DNA of 16,779 nt from Copromyces sp. CBS 386.78 (lineage: Eukaryota; Ascomycota; Sordariomycetes; Sordariales; Sordariaceae). Every line of letters begins with the position of its first letter. Positions within the stretch are counted from its first letter, which is position 1. The notes under the pieces were generated by a model, which saw only the letters and a program-made list of their open reading frames with translations, had not been told where the DNA came from and did no database searches. The translations under genes and the position numbers were made by a program. The stretch covers positions 1-16,779 of the forward strand of contig MU839329.1 in the NCBI GenBank assembly GCA_030685235.1, given 5' to 3'. Positions 1 to 7,488 of this stretch are shown here, piece after piece.

Positions 1-2113
1 GGGGTAAAAAGCAGAGAAGCCCATCGTATCCTTCTACCATCCTCATGATCTTCCGAGCCTCAGATATTTCCGCCGTGAATGCCTTCCGCGCTGCAAGAGT
101 GTCTTCGATGCCACGACCTGCTAACACAGCTGACATACAACTTGCGCTTATTCGATGTCGATGTTGATCTTCTTTTATGACTTTGGAAAGCCGAAAACTG
201 GCTGACATGCCCAAAACGGTGTATAAAATACTGAGATTTTGTGCTTTTCGTCGTAGATGATCGTAGTGTCTAGCAGTTGATAACTCGTCCGTAGGCTTTC
301 TCGAGGCGAACGAGCTTTTCAATGTATCGTCCGCACTGTCCCAAGCGTATACGATTGACATGAACCGCAAGATCGCATTATGGTCTATTGTTAAGCTTGC
401 GAGTCGACGACCTGATTCGATATCGGTATCGGCATCAGTGTCATTGTCGCTGTTCTGATTGCCATTCTCGTTGTTACCATGCTTTTGGTGGTTGTATTGC
501 GCTTGGTGCTGCTGCTTGTCGTGCTCCTGATTATGTTGGTGATCGTCCTCATCCTCCTTCTCGTCCTCCTCTTCATCCTCCTCTTCATCATCCTCCTGAT
601 TATCGTCTTGTTCCTGCTGTTGATCGTGCTGGTGATTATGTTGGTGATCGTGCACTTCGCTCTCCTCGTCGTCCTCCTCGTCTTCCTCCTCCTCCTCCTG
701 ATTATCCTGTTGTTCTTGCTGCTGATCGTGCCGCTGAGCATACCCCTCACTATCCTCTTCATCCTGCTGCTTATTCTGCTCTTCTTTATCTTGATAGTAC
801 CTCGGTTTAGCATTGTTATTGACGGCAAAATTGCTGATACCTCGGGACTGACGAGTGTTTTGCCTTTTTCTATATGGTGAAGCGGTGGCGTTTGCTTTCC
901 GTTTTTTCGTCGGGGGCTCATTAGGAAGCTTCTCGAGGTTGTCATGAGATAGACTGTACAACCCGTCTCGCGGACAAACAACCCACCCAGGTGGAATTGC
1001 CTGTTCACCAAGCAGGGTGTAATTGGTTGCAATAGCAAGAGACGGGGTTTGATTGAGAACTGCGTGATATTGTCGTGGTCGTGTTATAACTAGGTCGCCG
1101 GGGCCAGCGCGAATGATGTCGAACTTGATTCCTTCTTGGCGTAGCCTCTTCGGGCTTACCATGACATTCAGATGCCGTACGGACTGATCGCATTTGTGGA
1201 GCGGAAATTTGGTCGCAAGCATCCTCTCGAACTTGGCGGTATCATCCGGGTCGATCATTATCCAGAGCTTCCACCCATAGATATTCAGATTATAGGAGCG
1301 CAAGTGGGCATCCTCACAATGGAAAGCAGTCCCTGAGCCACGCTCGCCTATGTGCATGTACAAGGTATTGATTCCAGGGAGGTCGCCGAGTATCGAAAGT
1401 GCGCCGGATGGGAAAAGCGAAGCAAGTAGTGTTCCAGAGGTATCAATAGGCCCGACGTAGTAGGGTATGGTATTTTGAGGAGGAGATTCAACAATGTCCT
1501 GAAGGAATTGCTTGGCCTTGTCATCTGTGAGCAGGTTGAGGTCGAAATCGAAATTGATGGAAGTCATTGTTGTCGAGTGAGAAAGGTATAGCCGTGAAAA
1601 CCCGTCATCGTCCCGATCGTGTTGGACCGCGAATTGATCATGATCCGGCAATGGTAGAGCTCGTTTTGCAAGATCTTTCCAATCAATACCCAAGTCTGCG
1701 ATGGACACGCAGACTTTCCCACGGAAATGGGGATCTGTTTCGAGTTTGTGTAGGTTGGTGATGAGATTGAGCCCGAGGTTGTCTTTCGTGAACGGTTGGA
1801 GGGTGTTGGGTCCGATGCTATTAAGTTTTGGGATAGGAGGAGGACTGGCAGTATTGGTTGAGTCTGGTATCGATGGTGGGGATGTTGAGGATGTTGAGGA
1901 TGTTGAGGATGTTGAGGATGTGGTTGTTAATTCGTTGAGCTTGTTGTCGATGCGATTCAATACCTCAAGAACTTGTTGGATAGCGCTAGAGATGACGTCG
2001 GTTTGGGTGGAGGAAGAAGAGGGAGTGGATTCTTGCGAATTGGTTTCAGCAAAATTGCAAAGGTGTTGGATTTGGAGTTTGATTGATTCAATTTCGCTCT
2101 TAAGCGCCTCCAT
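1..2113 (-). CDS. JmjC-domain protein, KDM4-like 2-oxoglutarate dioxygenase (3' end outside window)
   Basis: Continuous frame of 704 codons from ATG at 2113 (context tcaaaATGg) to the left edge with no stop, so the C-terminus is missing; no intron is needed. Residues 1-90 hold a short helical start, then a predicted coiled-coil stretch and a Ser/Thr repeat (STSSTS). The JmjC fold spans about 150-380. The metal triad is His265-Cys-Glu267 (FHCEDAHLRSYN) and His350 (RQYHAVLN), 83 residues apart, close to KDM4 spacing. Lys282 in GWKLW is the likely 2-oxoglutarate ligand, and AGPGDLV lies just before the last His. A KKRK cluster (403-406) suggests nuclear import. Residues about 444-566 are an extreme Glu/Asp/Gln/His tract, followed by a helical basic region to the edge. 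No JmjN, PHD or Tudor domain is visible. Family knowledge suggests Fe(II)-dependent lysine or arginine demethylation or hydroxylation; the substrate is unknown. The domain call is firm, the histone role is inferred. Confidence 0.93.
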   Translation of the reverse strand, partial: MEALKSEIESIKLQIQHLCNFAETNSQESTPSSSSTQTDVISSAIQQVLEVLNRIDNKLNELTTTSSTSSTSSTSSTSPPSIPDSTNTASPPPIPKLNSIGPNTLQPFTKDNLGLNLITNLHKLETDPHFRGKVCVSIADLGIDWKDLAKRALPLPDHDQFAVQHDRDDDGFSRLYLSHSTTMTSINFDFDLNLLTDDKAKQFLQDIVESPPQNTIPYYVGPIDTSGTLLASLFPSGALSILGDLPGINTLYMHIGERGSGTAFHCEDAHLRSYNLNIYGWKLWIMIDPDDTAKFERMLATKFPLHKCDQSVRHLNVMVSPKRLRQEGIKFDIIRAGPGDLVITRPRQYHAVLNQTPSLAIATNYTLLGEQAIPPGWVVCPRDGLYSLSHDNLEKLPNEPPTKKRKANATASPYRKRQNTRQSRGISNFAVNNNAKPRYYQDKEEQNKQQDEEDSEGYAQRHDQQQEQQDNQEEEEEDEEDDEESEVHDHQHNHQHDQQQEQDDNQEDDEEEDEEEDEKEDEDDHQHNQEHDKQQHQAQYNHQKHGNNENGNQNSDNDTDADTDIESGRRLASLTIDHNAILRFMSIVYAWDSADDTLKSSFASRKPTDELSTARHYDHLRRKAQNLSILYTVLGMSASFRLSKVIKEDQHRHRISASCMSAVLAGRGIEDTLAARKAFTAEISEARKIMRMVEGYDGLLCFLP
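415..785 (-). repeat. Low-complexity acidic Q/H tract coding region
   Basis: Purine-rich on the minus strand: GAG/GAT/GAC/CAG/CAC codons encode about 120 residues dominated by Glu, Asp, Gln, His and Asn inside the JmjC protein. DQQQEQ/HDQQQ and HQHNQ/HQHNH motifs recur, which indicates slippage or internal duplication. The frame is kept throughout. Confidence 0.9.
1881..1920 (+). repeat. 9-nt tandem repeat inside JmjC gene
   Basis: Four perfect copies of gatgttgag (plus strand) plus a partial fifth. Read on the minus strand in the JmjC frame they encode a Ser-Ser-Thr repeat in the linker between the N-terminal helix and the JmjC fold. The unit is a multiple of three, so copy-number change keeps the frame. 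Confidence 0.95.
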
Positions 2114-2231
2114 TTTGAAACGGCTGGAATTAAGAACGGAAGAAAGGACGATGGTTGTATGTAGTGGGAAGATGGGGAGATGGTGTTGACGTGAAAAGAG
2201 TGAAGCAAAGAATTTAGCGACAAGGGTGCCC

Positions 2232-2265
2232 AGCCTTTTGTTCGGTCCGGACCGACAAAAAGGCT
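2232..2265. promoter_or_regulatory. 34-nt near-perfect palindrome with CGG-N6-CCG core upstream of JmjC gene
   Basis: The two 17-nt halves pair at 15 of 17 positions around the centre 2248/2249. The core cggtccggaccg (2243-2254) is a perfect palindrome reading CGG-TCCGGA-CCG. Zn2Cys6 (Gal4-type) fungal regulators bind inverted CGG triplets, and CGG-N6-CCG is the spacing known for PPR1/UaY-type factors. It lies 119 bp upstream of the JmjC ATG, in a plausible promoter position. The symmetry is seen; the regulatory role is inferred. It could instead be a hairpin or a small transposon footprint. Confidence 0.45.
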
Positions 2266-3276
2266 TGGCAAACCTGCAAATGTCGCTTCTACCGGCAATA
2301 ATAAACGCCGCCGCTGAGTGGGTAGATTAGACCGTCCCATTCAGGCACCAGGATGTGGGGCAGCTCTTGTCGATTGGCTGAGAGCTGCATACGGGGGAGC
2401 TGGTCAGGGCTGCGAAACAGGGCGTTGCCTGCAGAGTGGGCGGCGTTCGACGAGCCAACCACAGCTCTAAGGATCCCAAGCCGGCAGCCTGCAACTCCAC
2501 TTAGAGTATGCACGTGCCCGACTTTTCACTTGTCTGCCTTGACCTATCTCCTTCATCTTCCTGCCGTAACCTGCCTGCATTAGCCTGCCTCCTTCATCTG
2601 CCTGCCTTGCCCTACGTCCTCTCGACGATGGGCCGATCACCAGCTACCTCACCCGAAATACGGTACGCTCGTCTTCGGGCGCCGGAGGGATCGCGGGACT
2701 GATACGAAGGCATTCTCCAATGTAAGCACTAGTAGGGAAACTAGTAACAGTGCCTCAAAATAAACTCTTTATTGCTACAACCAGCAGGGTAGCCTTGGTG
2801 AAGTGCCTAATTGCAGTGAGGCTGGAGCATGTACCGTGGATGGTATGTGCGCTCCATTTCAAAAGGCTAGATTCAATGCACAACTTTTCTTTTCTTCTTT
2901 TGTTTACGTATACGTAATGTTTAAATTGCAGCCTTAATACTCGTGGCATTCGCCAGTCGTAACACTTGCGATGTAAGTCAGTATGCTTAGCTGTTAATTT
3001 GGATGGCTAGTTACCAGATACTCATTGTACTAATCGTGTTTTAGCGTAGTGCGATTCTGTGTCACCTGGACTCTTGCTTTCCCATAGCCTAGTCTTGGCT
3101 AGGCTCCCTAGGCATGTTTTGATTGTTGGTTAAGCTACGTAAGGCGTTCTCCTGAGGCACTGCCATCCGTCTCGTTTACTATTTACCAGTCGTTCGTTCA
3201 ACGCTCTGCATATTATACATGTTTAGGGCCACTATATTTCAGTTAATTTGGCGTGACAGAAATAGAGCGCCGATCT
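2266..3276. other. Divergent intergenic region, no gene recognised
   Basis: No convincing coding frame on either strand. Contents: a C/T-rich imperfect tandem repeat at about 2531-2621 with a ccttcatct...cctgcc unit seen twice; an ACTAGT-containing imperfect palindrome at 2726-2753; a 10-bp inverted match CAGTGCCTCA (2748-2757) with TGAGGCACTG (3153-3162); and an intron-like signature at 2973-3044 (see separate entry). The region separates the minus-strand JmjC gene from the plus-strand caspase-like gene and must hold the JmjC promoter. Confidence 0.6.
2973..3044 (+). other. Orphan intron-like signature (donor, branch point, acceptor)
   Basis: GTAAGT donor at 2973, TACTAAT branch-point match at 3028-3034 and a ttttag acceptor ending at 3044 give a well-formed 72-nt fungal intron. 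Joined in one phase, the flanks encode a short hydrophobic run (LILVAFAS) followed by Cys-containing residues and a stop at about 3090. No start codon in a sensible frame could be fixed. It may belong to a decayed or very small secreted-protein gene, or to a 5' UTR or non-coding transcript. Confidence 0.3.
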
Positions 3277-3532
3277 CTCATATAAGATGGAATAAACGGG
3301 GCTGATGCAAAAGACCCCTTTAAGTTAGGCTAAGAACCTTCTAACAGACTATAGTAAAGTTAGTATATAGCCGTTCATCCCCGTACTCTTGTAAGCCAAG
3401 TCTCGGTCAACTCATCTCTCCCACCTCAGTGACAATACGAAATACCATTTCGAACCGGTTCCGACCTTTCACCAACCAATACACCTACACACCTTCTCAT
3501 TATTGTAGCTCACGTCAGCTCATCCTTCCATC
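3277..3532 (+). promoter_or_regulatory. Likely promoter/5' leader of the caspase-like gene
   Basis: A TATA-like catataag lies at 3279-3286. Downstream, 3400-3530 is pyrimidine-rich (ctcatctctcccacctcag and similar), as is common near transcription starts of filamentous-fungal genes. The leader ends in tccatcATGg at 3533. No transcript evidence is available; the positions are approximate. Confidence 0.35.
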
Positions 3533-5473
3533 ATGGGGCCCCAGCATGCGCATTACGCGATCCTCATCGGCATTGACGCCTATCCGAATAACCCCCTGAC
3601 GAGCTGCGTACGAGATGTTTCGAAGATTAAGCAATGTCTCGAGAATAAACTTCAATCCGTCAACATTCAGACTTTTACGGCAAGTAAGAGTCTCGATCCG
3701 GTGAAAACTCAACTTCTCGAAGACCCGGAACGCTGGCCGACTCCCCGCAATGTGACTGCGGCTCTTGCTAGGGTCACATCTCAAGCAAACAATGGAGACT
3801 TTGTTTACGTCCACTACTCTGGTCACGGGACCAGAGTCGACCCAGCTCTTGAATTATCGAACCATTCAACCGGAGATTTGGCGTTGCTTCTTTTAGAAGA
3901 TCCGAGTACGGAGAGAAAACTTAAAGGGCCAACACTGGCCGGTCTTCTCAACGCCCTGGTAAAAAAGGGATTAGTTGTTACTCTTGTCCTGGACTGCTGT
4001 TTTTCGGCGGCCGTATACCGCAATGGCGATGCCAGTCACCGATACCTCCCATATGGCATCACGCCGGCCTCGATGCGTTCACCAGCTCCGGAGGATAGCC
4101 TCGTAGAGGCGGACAGTCGTTCTGGGGACCGAGATGCGTCTATGCGCGATAACTGGTTGTTGAACCCGGACGGGTATGCTATACTTGCTGCTTGCGGACC
4201 TCACGAATCCGCCAAGGCTGTTGATAGTTTCGAGACCTCCGAAAAAGGGTTACGATACGGAGCCCTATCCTATTTCTTATCGCAAACCTTGTCGAAGTAC
4301 GGGCTTGGGATAAAGCATAAGGATATCTACCAATTTTTGTGTGCTAGGTTCCGAGAATCCCGTAGGGCGCAACACCCTGTGCTGTATGGAAACGGCAATC
4401 AAGGTTTCTTTGGTCTGATTGACCCGTACGACAGTATAAGGTCAATCCCCGTCATCGAACGAGAGGGAAGGCTACAATTACTAGCCGGCCAGGCCCATGG
4501 TCTCTGCGATGGCGATCGGTTCACTCTATCTCCATGGTCGACAAGCAAAAATGGTGCAGAGGAAAAGTTTATCGCGGAGGTCATCAGCGTTGGGGGTCTG
4601 ACGTCCCAGTTGAATCTGTTGGGCACTTCGCGCAACCCTCATACGCAGTGCATCGCGGTACCACTCTCTTGCTCATACCTCGCCAAGTTTCCTATTCAGC
4701 TTCAGCTACCACGCGATCTGCCGCAGTATAATGAATTGCTAGTGGCGCTGAAGGAACGATCGCTTACCACTAATATCGACACTGGCCAAGATCCGGCCTT
4801 TCGGGTTATGCTGAACGAGACCGATGAATACGAAATCAGAAACAGCTCCGGTATAAAGCTCACCAATTTGCCAGTCATGCCGCGGGACCAAACAGATGCT
4901 AGGCGCTTATGCGGTGTGCTTGAACACCTGGCCCGGTTTTGTATGGCTAAATACTTGGTCAATCAGACGCCTACGCCTGCATTTAAAGAATCATTCAACA
5001 GCCACATAACCAGAGCTGGAAGACCGTTTAGCCCAGGACAACAAATAAAGGCGCAGGACAAGGACATCTTGGAGTTGACTATAAACAATTTAGGAGACAC
5101 AACTCTATATGCCCACATATACAATCTGGATTCATTCTGGGAAGTTAAAGGGATCCTCCGTGGAGCTTACGAAGCTATTCCTTCAAAGCAGCATCCGCAT
5201 AACGGCAACGGGCCATTTCCGGGAAGATTTTCAAAGAAGATCAGGATGAAAGTTCCTGAGTCGATGAAGGAACATGGCTCATGCGATGACATTATCAAAG
5301 TCTTTGTAACTTCCCAACCATCACCAACATTATCAGATTTGTTGGAGTTGCCCAGCTTGAATGAGCTAAAGAAGAAACAGACTGGAAGTAGGGCTGGCCG
5401 TCCTGACGATCAGGAATCAGAGGACTGGGTAGCATTTAACTTCCCTATTTGTACATACTTGTCACAGGATTAG
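3533..5473 (+). CDS. Caspase-like (peptidase C14, metacaspase-type) protein, single exon
   Basis: Intact frame of 646 residues from ATG 3533 (tcatcATGg) to TAG 5471-5473. The caspase fold covers about 6-300: it opens with YAILIGIDAY (8-17) and a CVRDV helix start. The catalytic His is His98 in VHYSGHGT, and the nucleophile is Cys156 in LVLDCCFSA, the position of DSCHSG in metacaspases. A p10-like part follows (LRYGALSYFLSQ, 240-251), ending near HPVLYGNGNQGFFG (281-294). Residues 308-355 hold a small beta-type segment (GRLQLLAGQAHGLCDGDRF) common after the caspase domain in fungal relatives. The C-terminal 150 residues (LELTINNLGDTTLYAHIYNL) resemble DUF4384-like beta domains. Asp154 fits an Arg/Lys-specific S1 pocket, by family analogy. 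No signal peptide or membrane segment is seen, so it is probably cytosolic. It may act in cell death or allorecognition; the substrate is unknown. No intron is needed. Confidence 0.95.
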   Translation: MGPQHAHYAILIGIDAYPNNPLTSCVRDVSKIKQCLENKLQSVNIQTFTASKSLDPVKTQLLEDPERWPTPRNVTAALARVTSQANNGDFVYVHYSGHGTRVDPALELSNHSTGDLALLLLEDPSTERKLKGPTLAGLLNALVKKGLVVTLVLDCCFSAAVYRNGDASHRYLPYGITPASMRSPAPEDSLVEADSRSGDRDASMRDNWLLNPDGYAILAACGPHESAKAVDSFETSEKGLRYGALSYFLSQTLSKYGLGIKHKDIYQFLCARFRESRRAQHPVLYGNGNQGFFGLIDPYDSIRSIPVIEREGRLQLLAGQAHGLCDGDRFTLSPWSTSKNGAEEKFIAEVISVGGLTSQLNLLGTSRNPHTQCIAVPLSCSYLAKFPIQLQLPRDLPQYNELLVALKERSLTTNIDTGQDPAFRVMLNETDEYEIRNSSGIKLTNLPVMPRDQTDARRLCGVLEHLARFCMAKYLVNQTPTPAFKESFNSHITRAGRPFSPGQQIKAQDKDILELTINNLGDTTLYAHIYNLDSFWEVKGILRGAYEAIPSKQHPHNGNGPFPGRFSKKIRMKVPESMKEHGSCDDIIKVFVTSQPSPTLSDLLELPSLNELKKKQTGSRAGRPDDQESEDWVAFNFPICTYLSQD

Positions 5474-5475
5474 CC

Positions 5476-5604
5476 TGTGATTGTAGGCATTCACGTGCAC
5501 ACGCGCCCTGTACGCTCCAGCCAGCCTCCTATATAAGGCCGGGCTGGTGCATACTTCATTGCCTCTCTCTTTGTACAACTATACAATTCCTAATCAGTAT
5601 CTCA
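5476..5604. mobile_element. Possible short LTR-like remnant with TATA box
   Basis: Directly after the caspase-like stop, a segment starts tgtgattgtagg, contains cacgtgcac, a clear TATA-like cctatataagg (5528-5538) and then a C/T-rich run, ending near tatctca. TG...CA ends with an internal TATA box are typical of fungal LTRs. No second copy, target-site duplication, primer-binding site or polyprotein is visible. It could instead be the 3' UTR or an unrelated promoter. Confidence 0.3.
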
Positions 5605-5696
5605 TGACGAGTCGCCATGTGTTAATACTCAAAATGAGAGCTATTACAGCTGTTGCTTTTAAAACGTAGTTCATATCAATGTATTCAGCAGTATGA

Positions 5697-5931
5697 CAAT
5701 TCAACTGATAATCTTCTTTGGTTTGGAAGTCCTTGTTCATCATTTTGGGAAGATCCACATGTATGAAGATCGCCAGACAGATACCTTGAGGCCTTAAGCA
5801 ACAAGGCTCGGTATGTACCTCGGTACGCACCAAACCTCTTTGGCATAAGAAGGCCTTGAGACCCAGCCTTCTTCTGGAGGTTGAGAGAAAAACAAGGCCT
5901 TCGAGACTAAAGAAGATTATCAGCTGAATTG
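5697..5931. repeat. Inverted repeat, 41-bp arms around a 153-nt loop
   Basis: Arm 5697-5737 and the reverse complement of 5891-5931 match at 36 of 41 positions (shared core ctgataatcttcttt). The 153-nt interior holds further aaggcc/ggcctt-rich self-complementary pieces. The shape suits a degenerate MITE or a foldback element. No clear target-site duplication was found at the ends. Confidence 0.7.
5838..5881 (+). repeat. Dispersed repeat, copy 1
   Basis: This 44-nt stretch, within the inverted-repeat element, matches the reverse complement of 7690-7734 at about 38 of 45 aligned positions with one gap (shared catAAGAAGGC and TGGAGGT blocks). Two diverged copies in opposite orientation 1.8 kb apart point to an old repeat family. 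Confidence 0.65.
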
Positions 5932-7120
5932 AACTATTGTTCCAAGCCCAGAACACTGCCCTTGTCACACATAGAGATATCAATAAGTCCGAATATATAG
6001 CCTAGTGATAGCAGTAGATCGTATGACCATATTGGTTCCGCTTCGGTGGGAACCGAGGGAGATTCGGGTGAGAAGGGCTTGTACACTAGCTCTCTATGCT
6101 TATCAAACCATGCCTCACTCTCGTTATCTGAGGGGAGTTTATAATAAGGTCCTTTAGACTAAGGTGGCATAAGAATGACATTGCTTGTGTATTGGCTTAT
6201 ATATTGTGCACATTCAAGTTCTGCTGGCAAACAGAACATCGACCCATCTATGATGGTATCACCCGGTTGCAGGCGACTTTAAATATGGTATAGGATATAC
6301 GTGGTTGTACGAGGAGAGGAAAGGAGATTGTGTACGGGATTGGTAGGATATAAGGCGTATGTGTGCGCCGTTCCTATACTAGTCCCGTGCGCGGTTAATG
6401 TGACGGCGCGGCTCAACCGCTGGTTATTGTCGTTATTCGGGCAGTGGCTATATTGCATCCACTGCAGAGTTCCTAGCAGCGCATAGGATCTAGATATCCT
6501 TCGCGCGCCAAATCCATTCTTGTGTCTTAGTCTTTCTTCTTCATCTTTCGATCTTCATTCAATAGTAGGGTCATTGTCGCATTCCTTCCCTCTGTTCGCC
6601 GTGACAGTCATATGCGTAATGAGCACATGACAGTCGACATGGCACAGGTTAGCTCTGTGACAGATGGTGTTATGAACTGGGCAATGCACACCCTGGTTTC
6701 GTGACACAAGGGAAACTACCGTAGTGCATACGAAGAATATATGAAGGGTGAACCAAGATTGATTTTTAGAGAAGAAGGGAAAGTCTATAGAGAAGTAGAG
6801 GATTCGGGATCCGATCTTGAATAAGTCGGTCCCAGCCCTCCAAACCCCTTGTACTATCACGGAGTACAAGCGCCGCCTCCTTGGCTAACCATATATACTA
6901 CCTTGAGAAACCGAATTGCCAGCTTCGGTTACTTGTATCCTTTTGGAACATGGCTGGTCGATATGGGTAATGTCGGACACGAGCATCATGGCAGGTGCGA
7001 GCCGCCAGGCCACCAAGTAATCTAGTATACAGGATTTCGGGCATAAGCAGAAAATAGGATGTAAATGAGGCTGCGGAAATGCCTGTTTTCTATTGGAAGA
7101 GCCTAATCTTCCCTCATTTC
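5932..7120. other. Gene-poor region, no gene recognised; possible solo LTR at 6668-6950
   Basis: No frame here resembles a protein I know, and no complete intron set was found. A segment 6668-6950 starts tgttatgaactgggc, has a TATA-like ccatatatacta (6889-6900) and ends ggaaca, as Gypsy-type LTRs do. It is flanked by atgg at 6664-6667, and atgg recurs at 6950-6953, overlapping the last base of the candidate end, so the flanking duplication is weak. A six-pair hairpin (ggttcc...ggaacc) lies near 6031-6052. The stretch just upstream of 7121 should be the 3' UTR of the small minus-strand gene. Confidence 0.4.
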
Positions 7121-7488
7121 TCACGCAGTATAGCACTTCTCAAGTATTGCCATCTGCACTGCCTTGCCATCCTTAGCAGTCTGGCCGTTTTCAAAGCTAA
7201 GGGTACACTCCTTTTCAGAGATCACCGATTCCACGAGATAAGGACCATCCTGGGATCCATCAGAACCCAGCACATAGACTTTATCTCCAACACGAAATTC
7301 TGGATTCTATGTACGAGCTTGGTTAGTACCTGGTTACCTCTGGGCTAGAACAACCTACCACATAAGAGCGTGCAATGTATGGGCGGTCTTCCTCATCGGA
7401 AAAGATGAACTCTTCCTTTCTATTCCTGGCGTAGGTGTTAGTATCAGATAAGCTGAGATAAGCTAGATACATACTCATTAGAAGACAT
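7121..7488 (-). CDS. Small SH3-like-looking hypothetical protein, 88 aa, three exons
   Basis: Minus strand, exons 7488-7475, 7425-7359 and 7306-7121. Start ATG 7488 has context atcgccATGt. Intron 1 (7474-7426, 49 nt) runs GTATGT...TACTAAC...GCCAG; intron 2 (7358-7307, 52 nt) runs GTAGGT...TACTAAC...CATAG. Both have perfect yeast-type branch points and the frame closes through both. The protein is 88 residues ending in CYTA-stop. After an acidic start (IFSDEEDRPYIARSY) comes FRVGDKVYVLGSDG, then GPYLVESVI, CTLSFENGQTAKDG and a short C-terminal helix. The hydrophobic/glycine spacing suggests a small beta-barrel like SH3 or KOW folds, reading like a family of small hypothetical proteins in Pezizomycotina. 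There is no signal peptide. Function is unknown; a nucleic-acid- or peptide-binding adaptor role is only a guess. Two intact introns argue that it is a live gene. Confidence 0.83.

Noticed and set aside
479..880. Plus-strand open frame coding a long Leu/Val/Ile-rich, membrane-like protein
   Set aside because: It is the antisense of the GAG/GAT-rich acidic tract of the JmjC gene; complementary codons give hydrophobic residues automatically.
391..1038. Minus-strand open frame coding an Arg/Thr/Met-rich protein
   Set aside because: It is a frame-shifted reading of the same acidic tract; the correct frame carries the JmjC motifs and continues through the whole region.
6950..6967. tRNA-type primer-binding site after the possible LTR at 6668-6950
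   Set aside because: It starts with tgg, but the match to a tRNA 3' end is poor and no retroelement coding sequence follows.
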